A stretch of 47,471 nt of DNA, taken from assembly GCA_030706785.1 (NCBI GenBank), contig JAUZNW010000007.1:1-47471 (forward strand), in the 5' to 3' direction. Below, piece after piece: positions 17,753 to 25,483 of the stretch. The DNA comes from Bacteroidota bacterium. GTDB taxonomy: Bacteria > Bacteroidota > Bacteroidia > Bacteroidales > VadinHA17. Numbering within the stretch: position 1 is the first letter of the stretch; every line of letters begins with the position of its first letter. The translations under genes and the position numbers were made by a program. The notes beneath the pieces are model-generated. The model ran no database searches. It was not told the DNA's origin and was given only the letters and a program-made list of their open reading frames with translations.

Positions 17753-18973
17753 TTATTCAGATTTCTCATCCATCCAGTTGGCGGGCAGCAGTCCCATCCT
17801 TACTGCAAGATCAATTGTCCTGCCTGCCCTTTCAGCCACTGGAGGATCGATCATTTTGGATCCCAGGGCAGCTACAGCCTGACCTTTAGCCCGGGCTTCA
17901 TTATAGGCAATGAGTATCTTTCTGGATTTCTCAATTTCATTGGAGGTCGGAGCAAAACCCTGCCTGATCACTGCAATCTGCCTGGGGTGGATACATCCCA
18001 TACCTTCGAATCCAAGCGCTCTGGAGTCCCGGACATTCTGTCTCAATGCATCCATATTGGCTACATCTGAAAAGACAGAGTCGATCGGTTGTATTCCGGC
18101 GGCCTTTGCGGCATTAACAATTCTCATGCGAGCATAGAGAGACTCAATTCCATCTTCAGTCCTTGCCACGCCCAGATCGGCAGTAAGGTCTTCCAGCCCG
18201 ACAGCCATTGCCACTACATCCCCTGAAGACCGGGCAATATCATAAGCCATCTCAACGCCTTTTGCTGATTCAATGATGGGCATCAGATAAACAGGATTTG
18301 TGATGCCTGACCTTTCCCTGATTTCACCAATCCTGATCTCCACGCTTCTGACGCTCTCCGGACTTTCACATTTCGGAATGAGTACCAGGTTTACATTCTG
18401 AGGGATCACATATTCAAGATCCTTCAGCCCCATCTCTCCCTGATTTATCCTGACCATCCGTTCAGCACCGTTAAAACCGATCTGCCTGAGGGCATTCCTT
18501 ACTAATATCCTTGCTTCATCCTTCTTTTCAGGTGCCACAGAATCTTCGAGGTCGAGGATAAGTCCATCAGCTGAATGAAGACCGGCATTTATCATCATGC
18601 CGGGCATATTTCCCGGCAAATAGAGCCTTGTTATCCTTCCTCTACCGGGGAGTGTGGAATATTTATTTTCTTCCAGAAATTCAGGCAGATAATCTGATTG
18701 CACCGGGATCAGCTTCCTGACAGCTGCCTCAAGACGGGCGGAAATTACGAAAGGCAAAGCGCCTGAATCGTCGATCTTCAGGTAAGCATCTTTTATCCCG
18801 AAAAAAGCAAGGATCTCCTTGCACTGACTGATTATGGATTCCCCGTATAATGCCTGTACTTTGGAGTTCAGGGTCATCGAGATGCCTCCTTCGCTTCGCA
18901 GCTCAAGAGTCAATTCGCAGTCAGATCTGATTTTTGGTCCTGAATTTCCTGTTGTTGCAGAAATAATGTTCAT
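17753..18973 (-). CDS. citE: Fused citrate lyase acyl carrier protein + beta subunit (CitD-CitE)
   Basis: A 406-residue protein with two citrate lyase subunits in one chain. Residues ~1-90 match CitD: a seryl segment (IRSDCELTLELRSEGG, S17 the best candidate for the phosphoribosyl-dephospho-CoA arm) then YLKIDDSGALPFVISARLEA, comparable to VDDKGALxxxLRARxxA in stand-alone CitD. Residues ~110-400 match CitE: ITRLYLPGNMPGMM, DGLILDLEDSVAPEKKDEAR, metal ligand E235 in PIIESAKGV, and GLEDLTADLG. CitE cleaves citryl-ACP to acetyl-ACP and oxaloacetate. The linker is about 20 residues. It is the middle of a minus-strand unit, 46 bases after the epimerase gene and 29 before citF. Confidence 0.92.
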   Translation of the reverse strand: MNIISATTGNSGPKIRSDCELTLELRSEGGISMTLNSKVQALYGESIISQCKEILAFFGIKDAYLKIDDSGALPFVISARLEAAVRKLIPVQSDYLPEFLEENKYSTLPGRGRITRLYLPGNMPGMMINAGLHSADGLILDLEDSVAPEKKDEARILVRNALRQIGFNGAERMVRINQGEMGLKDLEYVIPQNVNLVLIPKCESPESVRSVEIRIGEIRERSGITNPVYLMPIIESAKGVEMAYDIARSSGDVVAMAVGLEDLTADLGVARTEDGIESLYARMRIVNAAKAAGIQPIDSVFSDVANMDALRQNVRDSRALGFEGMGCIHPRQIAVIRQGFAPTSNEIEKSRKILIAYNEARAKGQAVAALGSKMIDPPVAERAGRTIDLAVRMGLLPANWMDEKSE

Positions 18974-19019
18974 CGGCAGGCAGGTTTGTTTAATACAAAC
19001 CTACTAAATTTTTTCAAGG

Positions 19020-19439
19020 TTAAGAGCCATGCCTGCCGGAAGCTTCACACAATTCGATTAGGACTCCCGATGTGGATTTAGGATGAAGAAAACCAATCTG
19101 AAGATTGTCTGCTCCTTTGCGGGATTGGGAATCTATCAGCCGAACACCCTCCTTCTCAGCCTGATGCAAGGCCTCATCCACGTTGGTAACTGCAAAGGCA
19201 ATGTGGTGGATCCCCTCCCCTCTTTTCTCAATGAATTTCGCTATCGGACCTTCAGGATCGGTCGGTTCAAGTAATTCAATCTTGGTATCGCCTATCATAA
19301 AAAATGCAGTCCTGACCTTCTGGTCAGGCACCTCTTCTATTTTGTAGCATTGAAGATTAAATGTCTTCTCATAAAAAGCTATGGCGTCCCTGAGATTCGC
19401 AACTGCAATCCCAATATGTTCAATATGTGACGGTTTCAT
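19020..19439 (-). CDS. mce: Methylmalonyl-CoA epimerase
   Basis: Vicinal-oxygen-chelate enzyme of 139 residues that interconverts (R)- and (S)-methylmalonyl-CoA in the succinate-propionate pathway. Two beta-alpha-beta-beta-beta modules are visible: HIEHIGIAVANLRDAIAFYE, then KIELLEP, then GEGIHHIAFAVTNVDEAL, then SGVLIELCE. These supply the His/Glu metal ligands. The frame also opens with a TTG six codons earlier (19457), but the ATG at 19437-19439 begins right at the conserved fold, so I chose it. It is embedded between the polyferredoxin and the CitD-CitE genes, which suggests a shared role in acid fermentation. Confidence 0.93.
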   Translation of the reverse strand: MKPSHIEHIGIAVANLRDAIAFYEKTFNLQCYKIEEVPDQKVRTAFFMIGDTKIELLEPTDPEGPIAKFIEKRGEGIHHIAFAVTNVDEALHQAEKEGVRLIDSQSRKGADNLQIGFLHPKSTSGVLIELCEASGRHGS

Positions 19440-19485
19440 GAGGTAATTATTGATCAATCAAAGTGCTTGAATCAGAAAGACAGGA

Positions 19486-21045
19486 TCAGAACGGAAATTC
19501 TACAGGTGTCTTAATATCAGACTTCTGATTCTCCGGCTTCTTTGCAGCCATATGGACAGTATTTCCATCGACAAAAATTGCCTTGAATGGCTTTACCGGA
19601 CATGCAAACTCGCAATGCCCGCAGCCGATGCAAATCTCATTGTTGATTTCCGGGATTAAAAGATTCCCTTCATAGGGCACCATATAGACAGCTTTTGTGG
19701 GGCATGCTTCCGAGCAGGCTCCACAGGCGGTTTTTTCCGTTTTGACTATACAGTTGTCCTTAATGAAATTGGACTTGCCTATCTGCGTAAGTTTCTTGGC
19801 TTCAAGGACAAGGGGCTTTAATGCATTGGTCGGGCATATTTCAGTGCAAACAGTACAATTATATGTACAGAAGCTCTTGTGATAATCCATTACAGGTTGC
19901 ATGAGTCCTGCAAGTCCGTACTGGCTGATTGCCGGTTGAAGCACCCTGTTGGGACAGGCACTGATACATAATGAGCAGGCAGTGCATCGTTTTGTGAAGT
20001 CCTCAATTGATCCGGCACCTGGAGGACAAACAGGTGTTGTCCTGTTTTCTTTTACCGTTGATTCTTTCTTGGGTACGGGAACGGGTTTCTCCTGGGCTTT
20101 TGCTAAGCGGGTAATCCCGAAAAGCATCAGGATGGAAGCGGCAATGAACTTCCGTCTCCTTTCATCAGTTACCTGTTCTTTGCTCCCCGAGGATATCAGA
20201 CTGTAGGACAATGCTTTATCTGGACAAATACTGATGCAATTAAAGCAATCGACACAGCGGCTGATGTCAATATCGTAATTCAGGAAATCGATGCATGAAG
20301 ATTTACAGTCAACCGAGCACCTGCCACACCTGGTACACTTGCTTTCACTAAACCTGACCCTGATAACCGATACCTTTGACAAAAGCCCGAGGAATGTGCC
20401 AACAGGGCAGATCAAGTTGCAATAGAGTCGTCCCTTTGCAAGGGAAAGAAGCCCGATCAGCAATAAAAAGGTGACAGGTATCAAATAGGCAACGAGGTCG
20501 AATCCTTTGATCTGAATATGGTTAAGAGAGTAAATATCAAACTTCCCGAGTATGGTCGAAAAAAGATTGTTGACAAGCAGGATAACCGGTCTGGCAAAAT
20601 AGGTCATGAACCTTGTAAAAATACTGTATGGATCAAGCAGGGTGAGCAGGTAAATGCCCCAGATTATCGTAATCCCAAGTGTCAGAACGAGGATTGAATA
20701 TCTGACAACTGTATGAGGCTTTTTAAAACCGTATCTTCTGAATTTCTTCCTTAATTTTCCACCTATCCGGCTTGACAAATCCTGCACAATCCCCAGCGGG
20801 CACAGGAAAGAGCAATAGGTCCGCCCTGTGATCAGGGTGAGCAGCAGCACAACCAAAAATCCTGTGGCTGCAATTGATTTAAGATCATAGTATTTTAGTG
20901 CGGAGGGGATAAACTGAAGGTACTGAAGGTAATTGATATACTTTTCTGGAATCAGAGACTTAAAATCAGCAACAACGAGGACAAAACAAATCAGAACAAC
21001 AGCCGAAAAACCAATCCGGAATTTTCTCAGATAAGGGGAGATCAT
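19486..21045 (-). CDS. Membrane polyferredoxin, NapH-like and NapG-like halves fused
   Basis: 519 residues. The N-terminal ~225 have about five membrane segments and two cytoplasmic-loop CxxxCP motifs (GRTYCSFLCPLG at 75-86, GRLYCNLICPVG at 205-216), as in NapH/YccM/NosR. Two 4Fe-4S motifs follow at 237-247 and 264-274 (CTRCGRCSVDC, CVDCFNCISICP). Residues 296-317 then form an internal hydrophobic segment preceded by arginines, RRRKFIAASILMLFGITRLA, resembling a Tat signal. Four more 4Fe-4S motifs come at about 354-364, 393-404, 432-448 and 472-482. This looks like a NapH-NapG fusion for moving electrons from quinol or cytoplasmic carriers across the membrane. It follows the DUF362 gene by 6 bases. 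Confidence 0.85.
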   Translation of the reverse strand: MISPYLRKFRIGFSAVVLICFVLVVADFKSLIPEKYINYLQYLQFIPSALKYYDLKSIAATGFLVVLLLTLITGRTYCSFLCPLGIVQDLSSRIGGKLRKKFRRYGFKKPHTVVRYSILVLTLGITIIWGIYLLTLLDPYSIFTRFMTYFARPVILLVNNLFSTILGKFDIYSLNHIQIKGFDLVAYLIPVTFLLLIGLLSLAKGRLYCNLICPVGTFLGLLSKVSVIRVRFSESKCTRCGRCSVDCKSSCIDFLNYDIDISRCVDCFNCISICPDKALSYSLISSGSKEQVTDERRRKFIAASILMLFGITRLAKAQEKPVPVPKKESTVKENRTTPVCPPGAGSIEDFTKRCTACSLCISACPNRVLQPAISQYGLAGLMQPVMDYHKSFCTYNCTVCTEICPTNALKPLVLEAKKLTQIGKSNFIKDNCIVKTEKTACGACSEACPTKAVYMVPYEGNLLIPEINNEICIGCGHCEFACPVKPFKAIFVDGNTVHMAAKKPENQKSDIKTPVEFPF

Positions 21046-21051
21046 TATGGC

Positions 21052-21972
21052 TTACAATTTAATACGCTTGATCTCAAGGGATTCAAGATTCATATTTCCT
21101 ATACCCATTTTATGGGCTATAGGAATATAATCAATCCTCTGCGGATCAATTCCGAGCATTTTTGCAGAAGCCGCATCAGCTGCAACCCAGTCGGGCGTGA
21201 GGATCTGGGACTTCATCTGTACAAGATCTTCCCTGGAGACTCCCTGAGGGCCATGCTTGACAATAACATTATAGCAATCAACAACATTTAGAGCCGGCTT
21301 CTTCTCGAACAGCGCATAATCAGCTATACACTGATTAAGATTGTTTGAATGCCAGTAGCCTCTGTCCCAGACTATTCCCATCGTGTTCTTGAGGCATGCC
21401 GTCATCCTGACTGAATTATGATCTTTCAGGACCGGGACATTGATAAAAACATCTGTTTCAAGAAGGATCTCATGAACCTTGGCGCTCTTCAGCCTGATGC
21501 CCCCAGATATTTCAACGGCATGGTAATATTTCTCCACATCGGCCGGAACTACTTTCGCTCCTGCTGTTTTAGCTGCCTTTTCAATGCCCGAATTTTTGTA
21601 GGTATTTACCCAGTTATCGCACGTGTGGTCAAATACGTAAACCTCCTTCGCTCCTGCTCTGAAGCAGTGTTCAATAATACGCCTGACAAGATCCGGGTTT
21701 GTATTTGCTGCAAGTTCAGGAACCACATCCCATCCTATGTCTGGCTTCACTAGGACTTTCTGCCCTTTTTTAACAAAAACCTCCATACCTCCAAATTCCT
21801 GGATGCCAAGGTCAAACATAGCCTCGGGGCTCCCTCCCATCACAGCAACCATATCATACTTAGTCTTGGCTGGCGATGAAGCCCACAGCCTTCCGTACCC
21901 TCCCAAACTTAAGGCAGCACCTGCGGCCAGTCCTGCTCCCGCGGAAGTTTTGAAGAACTCCCTTCTTTTCAT
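21052..21972 (-). CDS. Tat-exported DUF362 domain protein
   Basis: A 306-residue protein beginning with a twin-arginine signal: MKRREFFKTSAGAGLAAGAA, so RRxFFK followed by a weakly hydrophobic stretch. The mature part matches DUF362: VLVKPDIGW, TNPDLVRRIIEHCFRAGAKE and VYVFDHTCDN (H116), then the core NVPVLKDHNSVRMTACLKN at about 179-196, with K183, H185 and K195. Tat export implies the protein folds, perhaps with a cofactor, before leaving the cytoplasm. The biochemical role of DUF362 is unknown to me. It is the first gene of the minus-strand unit, 6 bases before a polyferredoxin that could be its electron partner, and it reads divergently from the larCEB operon. Confidence 0.85.
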   Translation of the reverse strand: MKRREFFKTSAGAGLAAGAALSLGGYGRLWASSPAKTKYDMVAVMGGSPEAMFDLGIQEFGGMEVFVKKGQKVLVKPDIGWDVVPELAANTNPDLVRRIIEHCFRAGAKEVYVFDHTCDNWVNTYKNSGIEKAAKTAGAKVVPADVEKYYHAVEISGGIRLKSAKVHEILLETDVFINVPVLKDHNSVRMTACLKNTMGIVWDRGYWHSNNLNQCIADYALFEKKPALNVVDCYNVIVKHGPQGVSREDLVQMKSQILTPDWVAADAASAKMLGIDPQRIDYIPIAHKMGIGNMNLESLEIKRIKL

Positions 21973-22089
21973 TATCTTATCTGATGGCTATTTTAAAATG
22001 TTCATGAAAAAGCCCTGAAAAATACGACTTTTTTTTATTATACCACTACGATTGTAAATTGTATCTTAGCGGCGGATTTAGATTAAATC

Positions 22090-23268
22090 ATGAAAGTACT
22101 TTATTATGATTGCTTTTCAGGCATCAGCGGCGACATGAATCTCGGAGCCATGATTGATCTTGGTGTCGACAGGAATTATCTTGAAGCTGAATTGAGAAAA
22201 TTGAATCTTAACGGATGGGAACTTATTGCAGAGAAAGATCAGCGCCATGGAATCTTGGGGACAAAGGTCACCGTGAAACAGACAATTCACGAGCGTGCCC
22301 ACAGGCATCTCTCCGACATCAGGAATATAATATCAGAATCATTGCTGCCTGAAGAGGTAAAGGAACTCGGATTAAATATCTTTATGAAAGTTGCAGATGC
22401 TGAAGCAACTGTACATGGCATATCAGTGGATAAGGTACATTTTCATGAGGTAGGAGCCATCGATTCTATTGTTGATATCGTCGGAGCAGCCATCTGCTTC
22501 CATGCATTAAACGTTGAAGCTGTGTATGTCTCAGTTGTGGAACTTGGCGGAGGGTTTGTGAAATGTGATCATGGTGTACTCCCCGTTCCGGCGCCGGCGA
22601 CAGCTGAGATCGTAAAAGGTATGGCCGTAAGAATGGGCGGTGTTGATTTTGAAGCAACTACTCCGACCGGAGCGGCTATCCTGGCAGCTCTCGGAACTGA
22701 TTTCGGAAATCCTGCCGCTTTAAAAATCAAAAAAACCGGATACGGAATAGGACATAAAGATCATCTGCAGGTTCCCAATCTGCTGAGAGTTTCGGTCGGA
22801 GAAGCCATCGATATTCCGGGCTCAGGACATGAAGCTCTTCTTATCCAGTCGAATATAGACGATATGAATCCTGAATTCTATGATTATATATCTGACAGAC
22901 TGTTCAAAGCTGGTGCATCGGATGTCTATTGTACACAGACGATCATGAAGAAGGGAAGGCCGGGAATAATTCTCAATGTGATCTGTGAATCAGGAATTGC
23001 AGATTTGATGAGAGAAATACTGTTTATGGAGTCAACTACGCTGGGGATCAGGACACTTGCTTTCAGAAAGGATACTCTTACAAGGGAGTTCCGGAAGATA
23101 AATACCAGATATGGCGATGTGACTGTCAAGTATTCGTTTTATGAGGGCAGGGAGGTTTCAGCAAAGCCTGAATTCGAGGAATGCAGAAGTATAGCCTCGG
23201 AGACAGGGATCCCTGTAAAGGAGGTATATAATTATATCATGTCGTTGATCGTGACGAATAAAGAATAG
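22090..23268 (+). CDS. larC: Nickel insertion protein for the nickel-pincer cofactor (LarC)
   Basis: 392 residues. LarC inserts nickel into the pyridinium bis-thiocarboxylate mononucleotide, in a CTP-dependent reaction, to give the nickel-pincer nucleotide (NPN). The start YYDCFSGISGDMNLGAMIDLG and the core KVHFHEVGAIDSIVDIVGA (about 116-134), followed by GFVKCDHGVLPVPAPAT and TTPTGAAILAAL, are diagnostic. A histidine-bearing loop (HERAHRHLSD, near 67-76) could help hold nickel. In Lactiplantibacillus plantarum LarC is split and joined by a programmed frameshift. Here it is one uninterrupted frame. It is the first of three lar genes, with larE starting 4 bases after its stop. Confidence 0.94.
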   Translation: MKVLYYDCFSGISGDMNLGAMIDLGVDRNYLEAELRKLNLNGWELIAEKDQRHGILGTKVTVKQTIHERAHRHLSDIRNIISESLLPEEVKELGLNIFMKVADAEATVHGISVDKVHFHEVGAIDSIVDIVGAAICFHALNVEAVYVSVVELGGGFVKCDHGVLPVPAPATAEIVKGMAVRMGGVDFEATTPTGAAILAALGTDFGNPAALKIKKTGYGIGHKDHLQVPNLLRVSVGEAIDIPGSGHEALLIQSNIDDMNPEFYDYISDRLFKAGASDVYCTQTIMKKGRPGIILNVICESGIADLMREILFMESTTLGIRTLAFRKDTLTREFRKINTRYGDVTVKYSFYEGREVSAKPEFEECRSIASETGIPVKEVYNYIMSLIVTNKE

Positions 23269-23271
23269 AGG

Positions 23272-24075
23272 ATGGAACGGCAAAAGCGGGAAAAACTTGA
23301 TTTTATACTTAGGCGACTTGGCTCATTTATAGTGGCTTTTTCAGGTGGCGTCGACAGTTCATTTCTTCTGTACCATGCGCACTCCATGGGGGATGTAAAG
23401 GTGATGGGAGTCACTATCAGCACTCCCTACATTCCGGACGTTGAAATAAAAGGAGCTGTTGATTTTACAAAAACATACGGCATTTCTCATTCGATAGTTA
23501 AGCTGGACTTCCCCGAGTCAATCAGGTATAATCCATCCGACCGCTGCTATCTCTGCAAAAAAATGCTTTTTTCCGAGCTTAGGACGTTTGCGGAAAATAA
23601 AGGCTTTAAATGGGTCATCGAGGGGACAAACGCTGATGATTCAGGTGAGTACAGGCCGGGACTGAGAGCTCTAAGGGAGCTTGATATAAAAAGTCCGCTT
23701 ATGGAAGCCGGCATTACAAAAAAGGAAATCAGGGAATATTCACTTGCTGCCGGATTGCCAACATGGGACAAACCGGCAATGGCCTGCCTGCTTACAAGAA
23801 TTCCTCATGATACGAAAATAGAACCGGAAATTCTGAGAATGATTGAAAAGGCTGAAATCTTCCTGTCGGAAAGAGGCTTTGCCGGAGCCAGGGTTCGTGT
23901 TCATGACGACCTGGCAAGAATAGAATGTCTCCCATCTCAATTCGATAAGATTGTGAGGGATCCTGAAAAAGAAGTTATTACGGATACCCTTAAGAAAATA
24001 GGATTCAGATATATATCTTTGGACCTTGAAGGCTACAGGTCAGGAAGTTTTAATCCGGAGACGAGAAAATTATGA
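23272..24075 (+). CDS. larE: ATP-dependent sulfur transferase of NPN synthesis (LarE)
   Basis: 267 residues of the PP-loop ATPase fold. The phosphate loop is FSGGVDSS (residues 23-30). LarE adenylates the carboxylates of the pyridinium intermediate and adds sulfur. Three cysteines are placed as in cluster-type LarE proteins: C92 and C95 in DRCYLCKKM, and C172 in KPAMACLLTRIP. The last is at the position of the sacrificial cysteine in the lactobacillar enzyme. By analogy with Thermotoga LarE this predicts a 4Fe-4S-dependent, non-sacrificial enzyme. Its stop overlaps the larB start by 4 bases (ATGA). Confidence 0.94.
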   Translation: MERQKREKLDFILRRLGSFIVAFSGGVDSSFLLYHAHSMGDVKVMGVTISTPYIPDVEIKGAVDFTKTYGISHSIVKLDFPESIRYNPSDRCYLCKKMLFSELRTFAENKGFKWVIEGTNADDSGEYRPGLRALRELDIKSPLMEAGITKKEIREYSLAAGLPTWDKPAMACLLTRIPHDTKIEPEILRMIEKAEIFLSERGFAGARVRVHDDLARIECLPSQFDKIVRDPEKEVITDTLKKIGFRYISLDLEGYRSGSFNPETRKL

Positions 24076-24821
24076 CGAGAAGTGACATAGAAATCCTGTT
24101 GTCAGATATCAGGGAAGGCCGTAAAAGTGTCGAGGAAGGTCTTGAAATACTTAAGAATTTCCCTTACACCGATCTTGGCTTTGCCAGGATTGATCATCAC
24201 AGGGAGATGAGGACAGGTTATCCGGAGGTTGTGTATTGTGCGGGGAAAACAGTGGACCAGATCGTCGGGATCTTTCGTGTAATGTGTGAAAAACAAAATA
24301 ATGTTATCGGGACACGGGCTGATGAAACAATATTTAAGGCAGTAAAGGGAATTATACCCGACGCTAATTATTACCCTGCAGCCAGGATAATCAGTGTCCA
24401 GAAGAAAAAGCCTGATGCTCCTTCCACAAAGATCGCGGTCATAACTGCTGGCACATCAGATATGCCTGTGGCTGAGGAGGCAGCGGTCACCGCTGAACTG
24501 CTCGGGAACAATGTTATCAGGATCTATGATGCAGGCGTTGCCGGGATTCACCGGCTGGTAGACAAGCTGCCTGAGATCAGGACCTGTCGTGTTATTGTGG
24601 TCATTGCGGGAATGGAAGGTGCCCTGGCAAGTGTCGTGGGCGGGCTGGTTGATATCCCGGTTATAGCTGTTCCCACAAGTATCGGATACGGAGCCAATTT
24701 TGGCGGTATTTCCGCACTCCTTGCCATGCTTACAAGCTGTTCGGCAGGAGTGACAGTGGTCAATATTGATAACGGTTTCGGCGCAGGATTCTCTGCGAGC
24801 ATGATCAACCGGATGAAGTGA
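24072..24821 (+). CDS. larB: NPN biosynthesis carboxylase/hydrolase (LarB)
   Basis: 249 residues. LarB carboxylates nicotinic acid adenine dinucleotide at C5 and hydrolyses it to pyridinium-3,5-biscarboxylate mononucleotide, the first step of NPN synthesis. The C-terminal half is PurE-like: ITAGTSDMPVAEEAAVTAEL (about 124-143), then IAGMEGALASVVGGL and VPTSIGYGANFGG. C223 in MLTSCSAGV corresponds to the catalytic cysteine described for lactobacillar LarB. The N-terminal VYCAGKTVDQIVGI segment is also typical. Overlap with larE shows coupling. With larC and larE the cofactor set is complete, but larA is not in the window. Confidence 0.94.
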   Translation: MTRSDIEILLSDIREGRKSVEEGLEILKNFPYTDLGFARIDHHREMRTGYPEVVYCAGKTVDQIVGIFRVMCEKQNNVIGTRADETIFKAVKGIIPDANYYPAARIISVQKKKPDAPSTKIAVITAGTSDMPVAEEAAVTAELLGNNVIRIYDAGVAGIHRLVDKLPEIRTCRVIVVIAGMEGALASVVGGLVDIPVIAVPTSIGYGANFGGISALLAMLTSCSAGVTVVNIDNGFGAGFSASMINRMK

Positions 24822-24831
24822 TCTGTCCGCT

Positions 24832-25434
24832 ATGGCCGGAAAAATCCTGCTTTCCTTCGCTTATTTTCCGCCGGTTGAATATTTCAGCCTGATACGAAAT
24901 GCTGATCAGGTATTTATCGAACGGGAAGAGAACTATATCAAACAGACATACCGTAACAGATGCAGGATACTTACCTCGGCAGGAGTCATGTCGCTTACTG
25001 TACCTGTAATTAAGGGTGATCTGCTCAAGTTGGGGATAAAGGAGGTAACAATCGATTATTCAAAAAGATGGCAGCAGGTGCACCTGAGGGCAATTGCTTC
25101 GGCTTACGGCAAATCCCCTTATTTCCAGTACTATTTTGAAGAGATTGAAAGGGGACTGCTGCACGGTTACCGGTTCCTCATTGATCTCAATGCTGATCTC
25201 CTCGATACGTGCCTCAGGTTCCTTAATATGAGTAAACGCATCTCTTACACTAATTCTTTCTCACAGCCGGAAGGAAAAGAAAATGACTTCAGATACAGGA
25301 TCTCCCCGAAAATCAGACCAAGTCACAAACAGGCGGAATATATACAGGTATTTGGTGATGGGAACTTTGTTCCCGGGTTGAGCATTCTCGACCTTATCCT
25401 GAATATGGGACCTGAATCATTAACCTGTATATAA
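24832..25434 (+). CDS. WbqC family protein
   Basis: 200 residues. The start GKILLSFAYFPPVEYFSLIR, the segment EENYIKQTYRNRCRIL, and SLTVPV followed by HLRAIASAYGKSPYFQYYFE are characteristic of the WbqC-like family. The family was named after an O-antigen cluster gene, and its biochemical function is not established. No signal peptide or membrane segment is seen, so it is cytoplasmic. It begins 10 bases after larB and so probably shares the lar transcript, although no link between the two is known. Confidence 0.82.
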   Translation: MAGKILLSFAYFPPVEYFSLIRNADQVFIEREENYIKQTYRNRCRILTSAGVMSLTVPVIKGDLLKLGIKEVTIDYSKRWQQVHLRAIASAYGKSPYFQYYFEEIERGLLHGYRFLIDLNADLLDTCLRFLNMSKRISYTNSFSQPEGKENDFRYRISPKIRPSHKQAEYIQVFGDGNFVPGLSILDLILNMGPESLTCI

Positions 25435-25459
25435 AAAACAGGGCCGCCAGCGGCGGCCC
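25432..25459 (-). terminator. Rho-independent terminator of the FadL-like gene
   Basis: GGGCCGCC (25441-25448) and GGCGGCCC (25452-25459) form a perfect 8-base G/C stem with a 3-base loop. Read on the minus strand it is followed by TGTTTTTTATA, a proper U-tract, so it terminates the gene ending at 25484. On the plus strand the stem follows the WbqC-family stop by 6 bases but lacks a T-run, so it would at most protect that transcript's 3' end. Confidence 0.85.
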
Positions 25460-25483
25460 CATAACCGGAAGTCATTCAAAGTA

